Shown here: positions 48,966 through 61,023 of the stretch, piece by piece
Layout: each line of letters opens with the position of its first letter
Numbering within the stretch: position 1 is the stretch's first letter
From: Eudromia elegans
Taxonomy: Eukaryota > Chordata > Aves > Tinamiformes > Tinamidae
Assembly (NCBI GenBank): GCA_003342815.1
Contig: PTEX01000011.1
Location: 3,178,802 to 3,242,801, forward strand
Direction of reading: 5' to 3'
Length of the DNA: 64,000 nucleotides
Made by a program: the position numbers and the translations under genes
The notes under the pieces: model-generated
The model's database searches: none
What the model was told of the DNA's origin: nothing
Seen by the model: only the letters and a program-made list of their open reading frames with translations

Positions 48966-51900
48966 TGAGAATTTGTCTTGAAAAAATATTATGAGAAGCA
49001 GCTTTTATCTGAAACCATCTTTTGTATTCTCAGCTTTGTTTTATTTTTTAAAGAGGAAAGGGAGGTAGTGAAGAATCAAAATAGCTAACTATAAATACAT
49101 TTTTTTAAATTTTGAGGTAGGATGCAAGTTTTCTGAGGAAATAATAGAACAAAATAGAATACAATTGCAATATTTACTTCTTTCTCCATAGACTGTTCTG
49201 TAGTATCCACGTGGCTATAGTTAATGCCCACCTTTCCATTGCAACAGGTCCGTAAAAACTCACTTTGGCATCGCACAGCTTGCCTGCTAGTCCTACATTT
49301 GAAGGAAACTGATGCCCAAATTCCCCCGACGTGCAAGAGCTCCACCGGCGGCCCCGCCAGCCTCAGGCCGACACGGGCTGCTCCGCTCCCCGCAGCAAAC
49401 ACGCTCTTGTTCCAGCCGAGCTCACTCAGGCCTGTTCAAAGCAAGCTGCTTTAGGGGGCAGCACAGCAAACGCTCTCCAAGAAGAGCAGCCCAGCAGCAT
49501 CCCAGCACTGAATTTGGAGGGAAAAAACGCCTACATTCCCTTCCTTTCACGAGAACTTGGCTGCAGCCCTAAAGACGACTTACAGCAACCCTTCTGCATC
49601 CACGAGCTCTTCCCTGCGAGCAAAGCAGGGCACTAAGCTGGCGGAGCAGCCCAGCTCTCTGCCGCTCCGTCTGACTGCTGCACGACCCACAACCCACGCT
49701 CTACCCGTGTATTCTGGTTTTGCATGCTGTCTTTCCAATAAAGGAACTAGGTCATGGCAAGTATGTGATTGCGATACTTGTGAATTGATGCTGCATTTTA
49801 TATGAAAACAATCTTATTTCCATCAGTCATAATGTTACATATTCCTTCTACCTGTGCAGAAATGATCCATAAACCCCTGGTACAGGCTATTCTCTTAATG
49901 TTCTGTAGAGAAAAGAGCTAAATGCTTTATAACCCTCTACTTAAAGAGAGGTGCAGAGAGAGGTTTTGGGGGGTGAGAAGGGCCACTATCCCTCATGCCA
50001 CTGGCTATGAGTTTCCTTCCCTACCACCATAAAAAAGAAAAAAAAGGCTAGCAGAACGAGTATCAGCGATCCGAGGAAATGAAACCTTTCCGAAACTCGC
50101 TGGACAGGGTCTTTGGGATACAGGCAAGAGAGGGAGTGGCTGAGCATCAAAGCGTCACACAAAGTGAGAGCTAAAACTGCTTTTGGAAATTTACACATCC
50201 TTATTTTCTATCATATTTTAATGAACAACAGAATACTCTGTTAGTATTTTTCTTCCTAAGGAGAACCATATAATTTCAGCTCCCTTTCAGTGAAGGTTTC
50301 TGCTTTGAGGTTTGTTACAGTTTAAACAGAGACCTCAGAAAATTTGAAATTGCTGCCAGATACGGAGGCAGATTTCATAACATGAGTAAGTGCATCATAT
50401 GCCTCTGTGAGAGGGTCTCTCCTATATAACACTTGTGGAAATTATAAATTTTCCATATGCCATCCGAGTTAATAGCTTCCTCAAAGGAACTTTCAAAGCT
50501 TACACTCGTACATAAGTTTCCAAAACTTCCTATATGGAAACAGAAAACCAAGGCACTTATTAACATTGGGTTGGAACCAGTGCAAATTTAAGTCTTCAAC
50601 TTGCCTTCCGTTGATGATGCCTTTCCCACAAGCAGCTGCAACTTTCTGGTACCTGCAGAAGGTTTCACGCGGGAGGCCTCATCAACGCCCTCTTCTCTAA
50701 CACCTCCGCAGGGCACAAAGCCATCTGGACTAAGAGCTGCGATGGCACCTGCACAAGGTGATGCAGAAACACCCAGTGGCCACCTAGGGAGGAGTCCTAC
50801 AAGAAAGGCTTAACGGTTCTGATACAGCTAAAAGATGCAAAGACCTTCTCTCTTTTTCTGAAGTGCTCTTTGAAAAGCTATTACAGTGCAAAAGCACAAG
50901 GCTCCTGGTTCACAAGGACTCTGCTATGCAAAGCAGTGACCGAATGCCTAGAAAATACAAAATTGCACTAATTTTATGATTCATATAGCTCAGAACTGGC
51001 TTCTCCAATTCTTGCCAAATGGAACTACTACAAAAACCCCCCTTAGTGAACACTGAATAGTGACATAACTTGGGTGACTCTCCTCTACCATCCTAACATT
51101 TGTATTTTAGCATAGCAATAGTGTAGGAGAGAGCTTCCTCCTCACTTGAAAATAAGAACAGGACAATGTGTGGACTGGACAATAATTGTATGTTGTGCAA
51201 TCAGGGTTTTTTTTCTACAGAATTTTTTGTATTAGTTAACATTAAGATGCACTGCCAGGATTCAGCAGTATAAAAAGCAGACTAACAAAAGTGCAATTTG
51301 GAGGACAAGCATTCTCAGAGGAGCTGTTCTCGGAATCCACCCTCACACGGCAATTCCCTGGGTGCTAAAAGAACAGTCCCACCTCTTCCAACGGCACTAC
51401 CTGACCAGTAAACACACACTATGTATCCTTACTGGGGGGAAAGCAAAAAGGGTGATGCACCGTCTAGCCTTCCACTCTTAGGATTGAACAGGACTAGTCA
51501 CGGAAGGGTGGATAGACCTACAAAATACTTTTTTTTTGCAAAGGTCATTATAAAAAGTAGAATTCTTCACCTTGTCCGTACACTCAGTGGAAACCGCTCA
51601 GTTCCTCTTTCACTTGGTGTGTGAAATTATTCGTGCAGCTTGAATTAATGCTAGCACTATCCCCGCATGTCTTTGCTTTTAACACTTTCTGCCAATCACT
51701 TAACAGCCAGTAGTTGAGTTTCTCTTATTGTAGGAGTCAAGTAAAAATCAGGGTGAAAAGACTTCGAACGTGGTGAGATGACTCTCTTATTTCCAGAGCA
51801 CTCTTATTTCAGCTTCTCTAATTACTGGCATAAAAAGTCACTGCTAGACAATTAGAAGGCTGAAGTACAAAATCAAGCAGAAAGGTTTATATCAATATCA

Positions 51901-54555
51901 CAGGAGCTGGCTGGATCTTTAGCTCCTGGAAGACAAGTTTAGTGCAGCCCATCTCCACCACGGCCACAACTCCAGATAACAGGCAACAGCAGAGCAAGCA
52001 GGGGGTGTTTGGAAACTACGGCCCTGCATGGCACGAGACGTCTCATTAGATGAGGCCGTCTAGATGCACCCAAAAAAAGGTAAGATTTACTTCCCATTTT
52101 AGAGAACAAATGTATGCCCATAATGCGGTAATAATTTCAATCAAAAATACATGCTTTACTCTTCATTAGCTCTGAGGACCAAGTTTGAGATTCCAAACAA
52201 TGAGCTCCAAAATCATTTTGAGTTTTGGTAAACAAGCATGTTGATTGTTTTTTTGTTTGTTTGCTTTAAATCAGCATTGCATGTAAAATTCGAGATGTCA
52301 GGTAAAAGAGGGGGAAAGCTACTATCTGTAGATTAGTAATGTATAAGCACGATGCTCCTTAGCACAGGGATGGAAAAGCATATATAAAAAAATAGAGCCA
52401 AGCTAAGTCAAAATTAAATGCTGCAGATTAAATTCTATGCAGCCTTATATCCTCTGCAGCCAGCATGAAGCCAGTGCGTTTGCACAGGATTTAAGTCAGG
52501 GCACAAATTGGCCCTTCAGCTCTCAGATTTCTCCAAGCTTTCCCAACAGCTTGCTGAGCATAATTTGGACTTGGTTATTTAAAGCTACACAGAATAATAC
52601 AGTATGAAGACTGGTGTGAACAATAACTCTTGCACAATTTATCACATAGAGAAGAGCTACTAATCTTTTTAGGAAACAAGGTATTCAAAATTATTTAATG
52701 CTAATATTTATGCATCAGGAAGCATTCTAAGCACAAACCAGCCCTCTTCCCCTCCTCATCCACACACACAAACATGCCTTTGTGAGCATCCCTAGCAGTA
52801 CCATGCACCGTATTTTCAGAGAGTCTTGAAATTATCGTACTGTATGTTGGCATTTATGAAATTCTGTTATTAATGCCACTCTTATAACAAAGATAAGCTG
52901 TATTTACAATACTAATACCTTCCACAAATAATTAGATATGTATTGCTACACATAGTGTTATATACCAATGATGGCTCCAGACTGTAAATTTAAAGTACAT
53001 TATTGTAATAAACAGTAATAATAGCAATAATGATAAAAATAAGTTTGGTATGTTTCTGCCTAGCAGACTTCTGTACCACACTGTCAGTAAGAAAAATTAA
53101 GTAACATTTTATAAACAACTAGTATTTTCTTGGCTGTTGGTTTTTCTTTCCAGTATGATACACTATTATTAAGAAATACCAAAAATAAAAAAGTAATGAT
53201 ATCAATATTAAAATAATTATGAGACAGGAATAAGGTAACACGATTCTTGCTAATTAAGCACACAGCTATCAATCCATCACCATTAATATTTTAAAACCTA
53301 CCCAGCTACTTATATGACTATTGCTAGTCACTTAAAACTTTCAGAAAGTTTATAACAGCCTTCTGTTGTCTTGAAATACTTTTCCCAGTGCCTGATAAGA
53401 ACACAGACCTTTTCTTGACACGGCAGTTCAGGTATGTAACATAGGAATTAAAAATTTCCACACATTTAGTGTTAAAAATCGTTTAAAAATCAAACAAGTT
53501 CTTCTGTTATGCATAGTTCTACAGTCAGCTAGGCGAGCTGTGCTCTTCCTTTGGCTACAGCAAGCTACCATAGGTACAATAAATATAGCATAGAAATAAG
53601 GGCTTTTTCACATTCAGAAGACAACTTTTTTGTTAAAAAGGTGCCTATTAACAAAAAGGTATCCTTGAAGGACCTGCCAGTTGCAAACCAAAATGCACAG
53701 ACAAACTCCAGCACCATTTAATACACTATATTAAATCATCCAAAGACTCTTCCTACAGCAGTTTCCAGTTCCCTTTTAAACAGGGTATTACAGTCCCACA
53801 ATCTCATAGATTAGCATAGCAGACACAAAAAGGTAGGCACTTGACTATTGATTACCTAGATTTAAGAGTTTTAGGAAATTTCCCAATTATTTGTCAGATA
53901 TAACAGGAGGGGAAAGGACTTGACGTTTCAGCTACCAAGAACTTTCAAGCACACACACCTGCACTCATACGTGCTACAGATTAGCGGCACTCTTGGCCAT
54001 CAGCTGCGAGAGCACTCACTGACTCGGCCTCTCCAGGCTGCTTCATGAACGCTTCCATCTATTACATTAAATACAAAAGCTCTCTCTATAGCTTTACAGA
54101 CTGCTACTTCCAGTGCACTCCCATTTCAAAAGAGTTTACATTGAAGGGATTTTTACTAAAGCAAAAGACTCAGGATGGTAAGAACAAATAGCACGATCAG
54201 TGATTTGCATTTCCTCAAACTGTCTTTTAGCAGTCCCTATTAAACCGTCTCCAGCTACACTCTGAAAACGGGACATGAAAAGGCATGATTCCCTGAACTC
54301 TAGGGAAGATCTGAGCACGGCAGCTCCACACCGGGGTACGGCAAATGGCACTAGGACATCAAAGGGCACGTTTATCCCCACCTCTGACAAGGGGCTGCTC
54401 ACAGGGTGGCTAGGGCTGCTTTTATTGCATTCTTCAGCGTGTCCAACGTACCACACCGTTTTGTTTCACGGCCAGGAACGTTTTGCTCCATGTGTACTGA
54501 CTTGTCTTATATTGGAGCCTGCCTTTCGAGCTGTTCAAACTATCACTTTTTTAAT
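48966..54555. other. non-coding DNA, no gene seen
   Basis: AT-rich apart from a GC-richer interval at 49310-49700. There, three overlapping plus-strand frames (76-101 codons) and one minus-strand frame compete and none is recognisable. A lone octamer ATTTGCAT lies at 54203-54210. Frames at 50601-50813 and 54136-54456 lack domains. No transposon is seen. Confidence 0.5.
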
Positions 54556-55268
54556 TTTGAATATGATGTGATTTTTCTATGCTTTCAATTATCATTTCCC
54601 TTTTTTTTTTCCTCCTCTGTTCAACCTTACAAGTGTGCCTTTCTCAAGTTGGTATTTCTCATTTTTCAGTTTTCACCATACTCCACACCACCAACTCCTG
54701 CAGCAGCATCACCGGTTATCACCTTACCCACCAAAGCCATTTTTAAACAGAAGTCTTTAGCTTTCAGACCTCGGACAGAAAAGATCTCGAACTTCTCAAA
54801 GTCAGAAAGCTGCTTTCAGTCACAGTTTTTCATTGTACAGCATTTTAAAATACTATTTCTTAATACTCATCTTCTCAGTTACACTATATTTTAGGTATTT
54901 TGCCTCACTTTTTTAACTTGTCCTCTAACCGACATAATCTTTATCTTCTGTGTGCTGGTTTCCTGCTCATTGGTTTCACCATTTTCTGAGGAACCTCTTT
55001 GGTTCTCTAAAGCAGCTATGAGATGGCATCTTCTGAGAAGACAGGTATGATCTTCTAGGTATATTCTAGGTATATTTGATAGGTATTATCATTATCTTCT
55101 CACATAGTATTCCATCCAAGCTCATCTTTACATTCAGAAGCCGGCACTAAACTGCACAAGGCTGGTGACAGCAACCCGGCTTGTCCCGCTCCAGGGCCCC
55201 GAGACCCCTTCTGTTGGCTTCTTCTCTAATTGCAAGTTGTAATTTCCTGTTAATGTTTTCTATTAGTT

Positions 55269-55294
55269 CAAGATTATTATTGAAAATAATCTTG
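55269..55294. repeat. 10-bp perfect hairpin
   Basis: CAAGATTATT (55269-55278) pairs with AATAATCTTG (55285-55294) around ATTGAA. The stem is short and AT-rich, with no outward extension. Confidence 0.7.
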
Positions 55295-55527
55295 TCAAAT
55301 ATGCCATTTCTGCATGTTAACTAGTAAAATCCTATTTTAAGTCCACAAAATAATTTCGTAAATTCAGCTATATTCTCACTACTCCAATTTCTATCTCATT
55401 ACAAGCACCCAACACAGGTCTCTACTGCGTTCGCATACATCCAGTGAGTAGTTTGTATTCTTCTTCCTGCAGCACAGAGGCATTACCACCACGTGCCCAG
55501 GGCTCCCTCGGTCCTGGGTAGTTTTGT

Positions 55528-55549
55528 GCACCCCGTTGCACCGGGGTGC
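55528..55549. repeat. 8-bp perfect GC-rich hairpin
   Basis: GCACCCCG (55528-55535) pairs with CGGGGTGC (55542-55549) across TTGCAC. Unlike a transcription terminator in bacteria it has no U tract, and such terminators do not apply in a vertebrate. Confidence 0.7.
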
Positions 55550-56660
55550 TTCACTCGGTGTTCATGGCATGCTAGCAGCAGCTCCAAGCCTGCGTCTGCA
55601 CCTTGCTCTTTTTCAGGTTTCTCACTCTTCTTTACCACACCTCAGAATACCACCAGGCATTCTCCTTCCCTTACAGAGGAAAATTTCTTCGGAACTGTTT
55701 CATCTCCTCTATGCTTCACATTGTACAGCACTTCAAAATGCTCTTTCCATCACGACTGCCTCGTTTGATGTCCTCAACCGTTTGCTGGGGTTTGTCTCTC
55801 ACCGCTGACACAATCAGGTCGCACGCGTCACTTGGCTCTTTGATCTGGGATCCAATCCACGTGTCACATTTCTCCTCACATATTCCTCTCCTGCTTTCCC
55901 ACTGCTCATTTCTCCAGCTGTTGTCGACTCTCCTCACTTTCTTCCCGTCTCTCTGACCATCCAATTGCAGAGAGGACCTTTTTTCATGACTCCCTTTTTA
56001 TTCTCCTGACGTCTTGTACCAGCCAGTATCACTTCACTTGTAATTCAGCTCCCTTGGAGGAGGAAAACCAGGAGTCCCCAGGTGGGATCAGGTGCAATGA
56101 ATTGTCATGTAGCAGGTGACTTTCAAGGCCAGTCAGTGAGAACATACAGGCTGCTGCACCATGAGAAGTGGGAAAGAGAAGAACTTGAGGTGCTCCACTG
56201 GAACAAAACTCTTAATTCTTTTCCAATCTTGTCATTAAAAGCAATGTTTCAACTGTGAATGTAACCTAGATGCAGTTTGTATCCGATCAGAATTATTTTC
56301 TATACGCATTCAGTAAAATACCAGCTTTTCAAATTCATATCATTTTGGCTGTCTGTGTATATATGAGCTAGTGATCTTGAAGATAACTCACCTGATTTTC
56401 TTTTCTAATATTCACCAAGTCCATTCATTTCTTACCTATCAAGTAGTACCAAATTCCACTTTTCTGGTGACTGCTTCTGTTTAATTAGTTTATTCAATAT
56501 TGAGAGAGCGTTGCTAAAGAATTTTTAATGAATTTTCCCTCTTTCATTTTCTTCATCAAATAAGTCAGTTGTTCCAGGCTAAGAATTCCAACTCAGTCCA
56601 TACTTCAAACTTCTTCTCACACTTTAAAATCTCCCCTCAGCAACAAAATGTCATTTCATG

Positions 56661-57185
56661 AAATAAATTGATATTCTCCCTACCCCAGATCACAGAATTT
56701 TTGAGAAAAGCAAGATTCAGAGCAGTGTACTGAAATCTGGACATTTGATCAAAATACAAACCATCTGAACATGTTTGCTTTTCAGATATAGAAACCTTCA
56801 CGTATTTAGAATGAAAAATGCCTGCAAAGCAAATGAATAAACCAGCAAAGGAGCATAAATAGCATTGTCAGGGTTGTGAAGTTAATGTAGTGGGTACAAA
56901 AGGGGCTGATTACTGGAGATCAAGAAGAATATAGTGTGAAAACGTAATCTAAGAAGGTGCTGCTTTTATGTACTACTCATATCTAACACTTCCTGCAATA
57001 GCTATGAATACAAAGGCTGTCAAAAAGGTTAAAACTTATAAAACACCTTGAGATCACTACATCTCAACTTGAAGATTTTAATGGAAAAAGCTGAGCTCTC
57101 TGCTCAAGCCAAAGTTTCAGAGACGTTCAGACGACCTTCAGCTTCATCACGTTGGGATAAAAAGTGGCAAAAGTGCACGTAAAGG
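56661..57185. other. AT-rich non-coding DNA
   Basis: No gene, transposon or repeat was recognised. Confidence 0.5.
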
Positions 57186-57450
57186 CTCAAAAGCCGCATC
57201 ACAGGAACCGCCTTGGTCACTACGGCTGCGAGACGAGACGGACGTCCCTGGCAGGAGGGGAGTGACAGCGTGGCAGGAGCGCGCTCCGGGAGGTCGCTGC
57301 CTCCCGCCAGCCAGCCCGGAAAGGGGATGGAAACACAGGAGAAACGCGTGCCGTTAGCAGCGGCGCTCACGGCGACACCGCGTACCCGAACGTCAACGTT
57401 GTCATGTTCCTGAGCGGAGGGACGTTAATGCCATCCTTGCGCAGCGCTTC
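57186..57450. promoter_or_regulatory. orphan CpG-rich patch
   Basis: About 30 CpGs occur in roughly 260 bp. A minus-strand frame of 88 codons (57104-57370) and a plus-strand frame (57213-57413) overlap in it without recognisable domains. On the minus strand it lies at the downstream end of the hydrophobic open frame 57370-57642. Confidence 0.45.
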
Positions 57451-57642
57451 CAACACAAGGAGCATCCTTCGTCTCAGCATCCAAAGCATCAAGGTCAGGA
57501 CAACGGCAAGTACAACATGAAGCACAACGTCAAGCAGCACGTTGGAGGGGATGGCTCTGGAGCAGCTGGTTAGCTTCCGTGATGAACGACCATTACAGCA
57601 GTTTTCAAGAGACCAACAGAAGGCTGGCAGGGTCCTAATCAG
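57370..57642 (-). other. unresolved open frame with a membrane-like segment
   Basis: A 91-codon minus-strand frame runs between stops at 57643-57645 and 57367-57369. It lacks a start codon near its beginning. Its middle encodes about 20 hydrophobic residues rich in Val and Leu, followed by a MLRRR cluster, the pattern of a membrane anchor with a positive stop-transfer end. A weak acceptor-like AG precedes it (57635-57636). The DNA under the hydrophobic part is built from repeated AACG/CAAG-like words, so the pattern may be a low-complexity artefact. I do not recognise a family and do not call a gene. Confidence 0.15.
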
Positions 57643-57839
57643 CTATAACATCAGTAGTAAAGATCTAAGGAGACTAGAGCACTTCCAAAAGTACTAACTT
57701 CTCTGGGCTTTAGCTTCAATAATTACAGCGGCGACAGCTGGACGGTGTGGGTACATGACTGGAATTGGTTGGAGCTTTTGACATATGGTGCTATTGGAGT
57801 CCTGTCTTTCACTAAAGGAGCATAAAATTACCCCCAGCA

Positions 57840-57950
57840 ACCGGGGGGCTGCAGCGCTTAACACCCCGTTCCCAAGGCCAGCGGCAGGGGCAGGCTGGCG
57901 CGCAGCAGCCGCCGCCGGCTCCCTCGAGCAACGCTGCACCGCGCACAACT
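57840..57950. promoter_or_regulatory. small orphan CpG-rich patch
   Basis: CpG-rich words, including CGCGCAGCAGCCGCCGCCGG, lie at 57898-57920. The only frame is a minus-strand Ala-rich one (57694-57948) caused by GCN repeats. No linked gene. Confidence 0.35.
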
Positions 57951-58334
57951 TTCCCTAAAAAACTTCTGATTAAACATAGGCACAAAATGTCTGAAGAAAA
58001 AGCTGTTCAGTACAAATGAAGCCAGACAGGGGTGTTTGTCAGACCGACAGGCACTCTGTGCAAGGTCCGTTTCTGCTAGGAAGATGCTGAACTAAAGGTC
58101 CTCGAGACAGAATTCATCATTTTATCTTAGTCCTCCTCAAGCTCGTGCATGCCAAAACTAAACTCTTTCACTTCCACTCCCCATTACCTCCCATTGCTTT
58201 TTCTGTTGCCAAATTTGCCATTAAGGGTTATTTTGCTTCCTAAATATAAACACAGAAATACATTCGCTTACCTTACAAATGGCAGGCCAAAATGGGAAAC
58301 TCAAATATTGAGTTTATTTTTCCACCTTCTCGAG

Positions 58335-58515
58335 GTTCGTCCGTCACACAAACCCACGCTGAGCCGCGAAGGGCCCCTCCCGACACGCAGGGGGCTGCCC
58401 AAGGCCGGCACGACCGCCCAAGGGGCTCCCGCTGGGCCCAAAGGCACAGGGAAACCCACCCGAGGAGGGCTCCAGCACGCGCCGAGGGAGGCGGAAAGGC
58501 AAAGCCCAGCTGGAG
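58335..58515. promoter_or_regulatory. GC-rich patch upstream of a CR1 fragment
   Basis: GC-rich sequence with scattered CpGs directly abuts the CR1 3' fragment at 58528. It may be part of an older, unrecognisable section of the same element or an independent CpG-rich patch. Opposing frames of 78-145 codons are compositional. Confidence 0.3.
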
Positions 58516-58527
58516 CTCAAGCCAGGG

Positions 58528-58714
58528 CGTTTCACCAGGAAGGTGGTCAAATACCGAGGCAGGAGCCCAGAGCTCTCCATCCTTGAAGATAATCAAAAAC
58601 TACCTGGAAGGGGCTCTGCGCAACCTGGTGAGATGGCTGCTCTTTGCACACACGGTTAGATTCGCAGGCCTCCAAACACCCCTTCCACCTTGCACCATTC
58701 TATGATTCTGTGAA
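58528..58714 (+). mobile_element. CR1 LINE fragment with terminal 8-mers
   Basis: Words characteristic of the CR1 3' region appear in order: TTTCACCAGGAAGGTGGTCAA, CTCCATCCTTGAAGATAATC, AAAAACTACCTGG, GCGCAACCTGGTGAGATGGC, then CCCTTCCACCTT and the terminal ATTCTATG-ATTCTGTGA repeats at about 58698-58713. CR1 ends in copies of this 8-mer instead of poly(A), so the 3' end and the orientation are secure. The copy is 5'-truncated and non-coding. Confidence 0.88.
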
Positions 58715-58724
58715 GAGAAATAAG

Positions 58725-59010
58725 AACATTTAGAAAACGTTTCTGGATAGTTAACTGTTTGCATTAACTGTATATATAAGCCTTTGCTATGAGATCTGAT
58801 TAAAGCTTGGATAAAATTTAGTGTTAAACCTGAAATGCAGGAGCTTTTTTCCTTTGCTTATTATCTAAAGGGTCTCCAGAGCAATGTACCAAATTGACTA
58901 CAGAAATTCATGCTTGTTTCCTAACCTATGTGGTACAATGCCATTTTGCCAAATTAATAATGACTCAGATGTAGGGGCCATTGTTATAAAATATCTTTTA
59001 AGAGAGTTTT
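58725..59010. promoter_or_regulatory. candidate conserved non-coding block with AP-1 site
   Basis: Complex AT-rich sequence with TTAACTGTTTGCATTAACTG near 58750, AAATTAATAATGACTCAG near 58951-58968 (TGACTCA AP-1 consensus at 58961-58967) and GCCATTGTTATAA (SOX-like) near 58978. It starts just after the CR1 fragment. No frame or repeat is present. The regulatory role is inferred. Confidence 0.3.
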
Positions 59011-60760
59011 GAAGAAAAATCAGCTCTTTTCAAGCACAGTTTCTGCACGCAAGCTCTATCTCCAGCTCTAATGTTTTCCTCCTCGGAGCTGTGGCGCACC
59101 CTCCTTCCGCACCATTCCCCGGTATTCCGGGATGCTCCCCTCTCGGCTTCTGTTTATGCCTCGGGGACCTTCTCTGATGTTCATTATGTTTAAGAGGGAG
59201 AGGGAGGGTAAACCTTGCAGTATGGTAACACGAAGGCCGTTGCACAAAAAGCAGAGAAGGGGGAGGAGGAAAGAGAATGAGACCCGGGACTATAAAACTA
59301 ACAGACGGGCAGGATAAGGGAGGTACAAGGGCACCCTCTCTGTACAGTCTCTTGAGTGATGAACAACAATGAACTTGGGTTTCCAGTACATTTAGAACTC
59401 TGTCTTAACCAGGGTCCTCAAATGTGTTAAAAAATACCATATGGGGCTTAGTGTTTTTGATGAGAATTGCATTAATGTGGGACAACTGCCCTTTCCAGAA
59501 GAAAGGCACTTCTAACAGGAGAGGGCTGCTATTATTTATATGAGCTGAGATCATCCCATTTTACTGATTCATTGAGACTGATGCCAACTACAGCTGAAAA
59601 CAAGCATTTCTTCATAAAGAAATTATGAAATTACTGAAGACTTTGATCTAACATCACCCAAGTTTTCATCTACAGAGACCCGCAGTGCAAACATTAGTCA
59701 CTGGAAATATCTACCATACAGCATATCTTATAATGGACAATCTTGTAACAGAGAAAAGGAGAGAGAAGTCTATTTGATCAAAATATTTAGAACCACAGCC
59801 TCAGATCAGGTTTGACGGAACTAACTTCTGCTTGCTCTAGTTTAGATATCCATCTAAACTTTAGAAATGGGATCACTTGGAAAGTGGTAGGACTAAACAC
59901 TCATATCCCTGGGCTTCTTTTCCACCACTGTAAAACATGTGTGTCCAAGGAACACTTTTTCAGAAGCGTGCACACATAACTGCCCAGATTGATTGATTCA
60001 TTTATATTTGCAAATATATGTCCGTACAGTGTACTTGCAGGTACAGTGTGTAGTTTTTGCAGATTAAAAAAAATCTCCCCTTAGGCCTGTAAGGCTATCC
60101 TGGCTAAAGAAACACTCAATGAACATCTGCCTTCAAGTTACATCATGTGATGATCAAATATGAAATAAATGTAAATGCCAAAAACGAAGAGAAAAGCACA
60201 GAAACTGGATTAACAAGACACTCAGCTCCATCTAGTCCAACTACAAAACTCCTGATGAATTCATCAGGATAGTGCCTGAAAGTTGCTCTTACAAGTCACC
60301 AAAGGCTTATAATAATGGTCAGGACAAAAAGGCTATACTGTCCAAGCAGCTTGCTTTTTAAAAAGAGAGTATGTCACAATAGCTCGATGAAGGAATGTGA
60401 AACACGGAGTGCCAAACGGAGGAAACGCAGTCAGTTCACTGCTCCTGCGCTGAAGGATTAAAGGCGGCAATAGCCCCGAGGAACGAAGGCACCTCTGCTC
60501 CTCGGCACAGCATGGGCTGCCTGCGTTCCCCTTGTCAAACAGTAAATAACCAAAATCAATGCGAGGCGTAAGCACTCTGAAAGACTCAAAGAAAAAACTC
60601 TCATTTCCCAGATAAACCAACAATAAAAGGCACTCCTGTATTATATAACCATGATTTTGCTTATTCGCAGAATAGAAGAGGCAGAGGCCTGGATGAGATT
60701 TTGTATTACTTATTTCACTGATGTCTGTGAGGCTTTGTGGTAATCTGAGCTTATATTTTT
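59011..60760. other. non-coding DNA
   Basis: No gene was recognised. The segment has a purine-rich interval at 59190-59280 and an otherwise AT-rich composition. The minus-strand frame at 60333-60623 has no domain. Confidence 0.5.
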
Positions 60761-60801
60761 GCCTTAGCCCTCCTTTCTGACGGGTCCTTTGAGGATCTCA
60801 C

Positions 60802-61023
60802 CCCAGCCTTGGACAGAAATGATTCCAACACACCCCAGGAGAGCCAGAACTAAGGAAAGGTACTTGAGCATCAGAATCAATACCAACACTGCATGACCCA
60901 ACACAGCGAGGCCAACGCGATGGCCAGAACTCCACCACAGATCGAAACGAGCAATACATTTACGGTGACCCAAACTAGTGTAGCAGCAGTAATCCCTGCT
61001 GTTGGTATCCTAGGATGAGAAGT
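60802..61023 (-). other. exon-like stretch encoding hydrophobic residues
   Basis: On the minus strand a pyrimidine tract (about 61026-61048) ends in CCTTCCAG just before 61023, a strong-looking splice acceptor. GGGGTGAGATCC gives a donor-like site at 60801. The enclosed 222 bp equals 74 codons but no single frame is open throughout. The first frame is hydrophobic until a stop near 60877 and another frame is hydrophobic afterwards, which would fit a frameshifted membrane-protein remnant. No family is recognised, and chance hydrophobic frames on T-rich strands are common. Confidence 0.15.

Larger units (their letters stand above)
54556..56660. other. pyrimidine-rich (plus strand) non-coding block
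   Basis: The plus strand is notably T/C-rich for about 2.1 kb, giving hydrophobic and Ser-rich chance frames (54406-54894, 162 codons; 55603-55956, 117 codons). A 30-bp word at 54831-54860 recurs at 55719-55748 with 25 of 30 identities, hinting at a very old duplication or a degraded repeat. Small hairpins lie at 55269-55294 and 55528-55549, and a (T)AGGTAT-type mini-repeat at 55057-55086. No retroviral or LINE signature was recognised. Confidence 0.4.

Noticed and set aside
54406..54894. Plus-strand open frame of 162 codons
   Set aside because: Its hydrophobic and Ser-rich composition follows from the T/C-rich strand; no signal, domain or family match could be recognised.
58149..58586. Plus-strand open frame of 145 codons
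   Set aside because: It runs into the CR1 fragment at 58528 and is compositional upstream; competing minus-strand frames exist.
60215..60280. CATCTAGTCCAAC as another CR1 fragment
   Set aside because: A single short CR1-like word; flanks show no further CR1 words in order.
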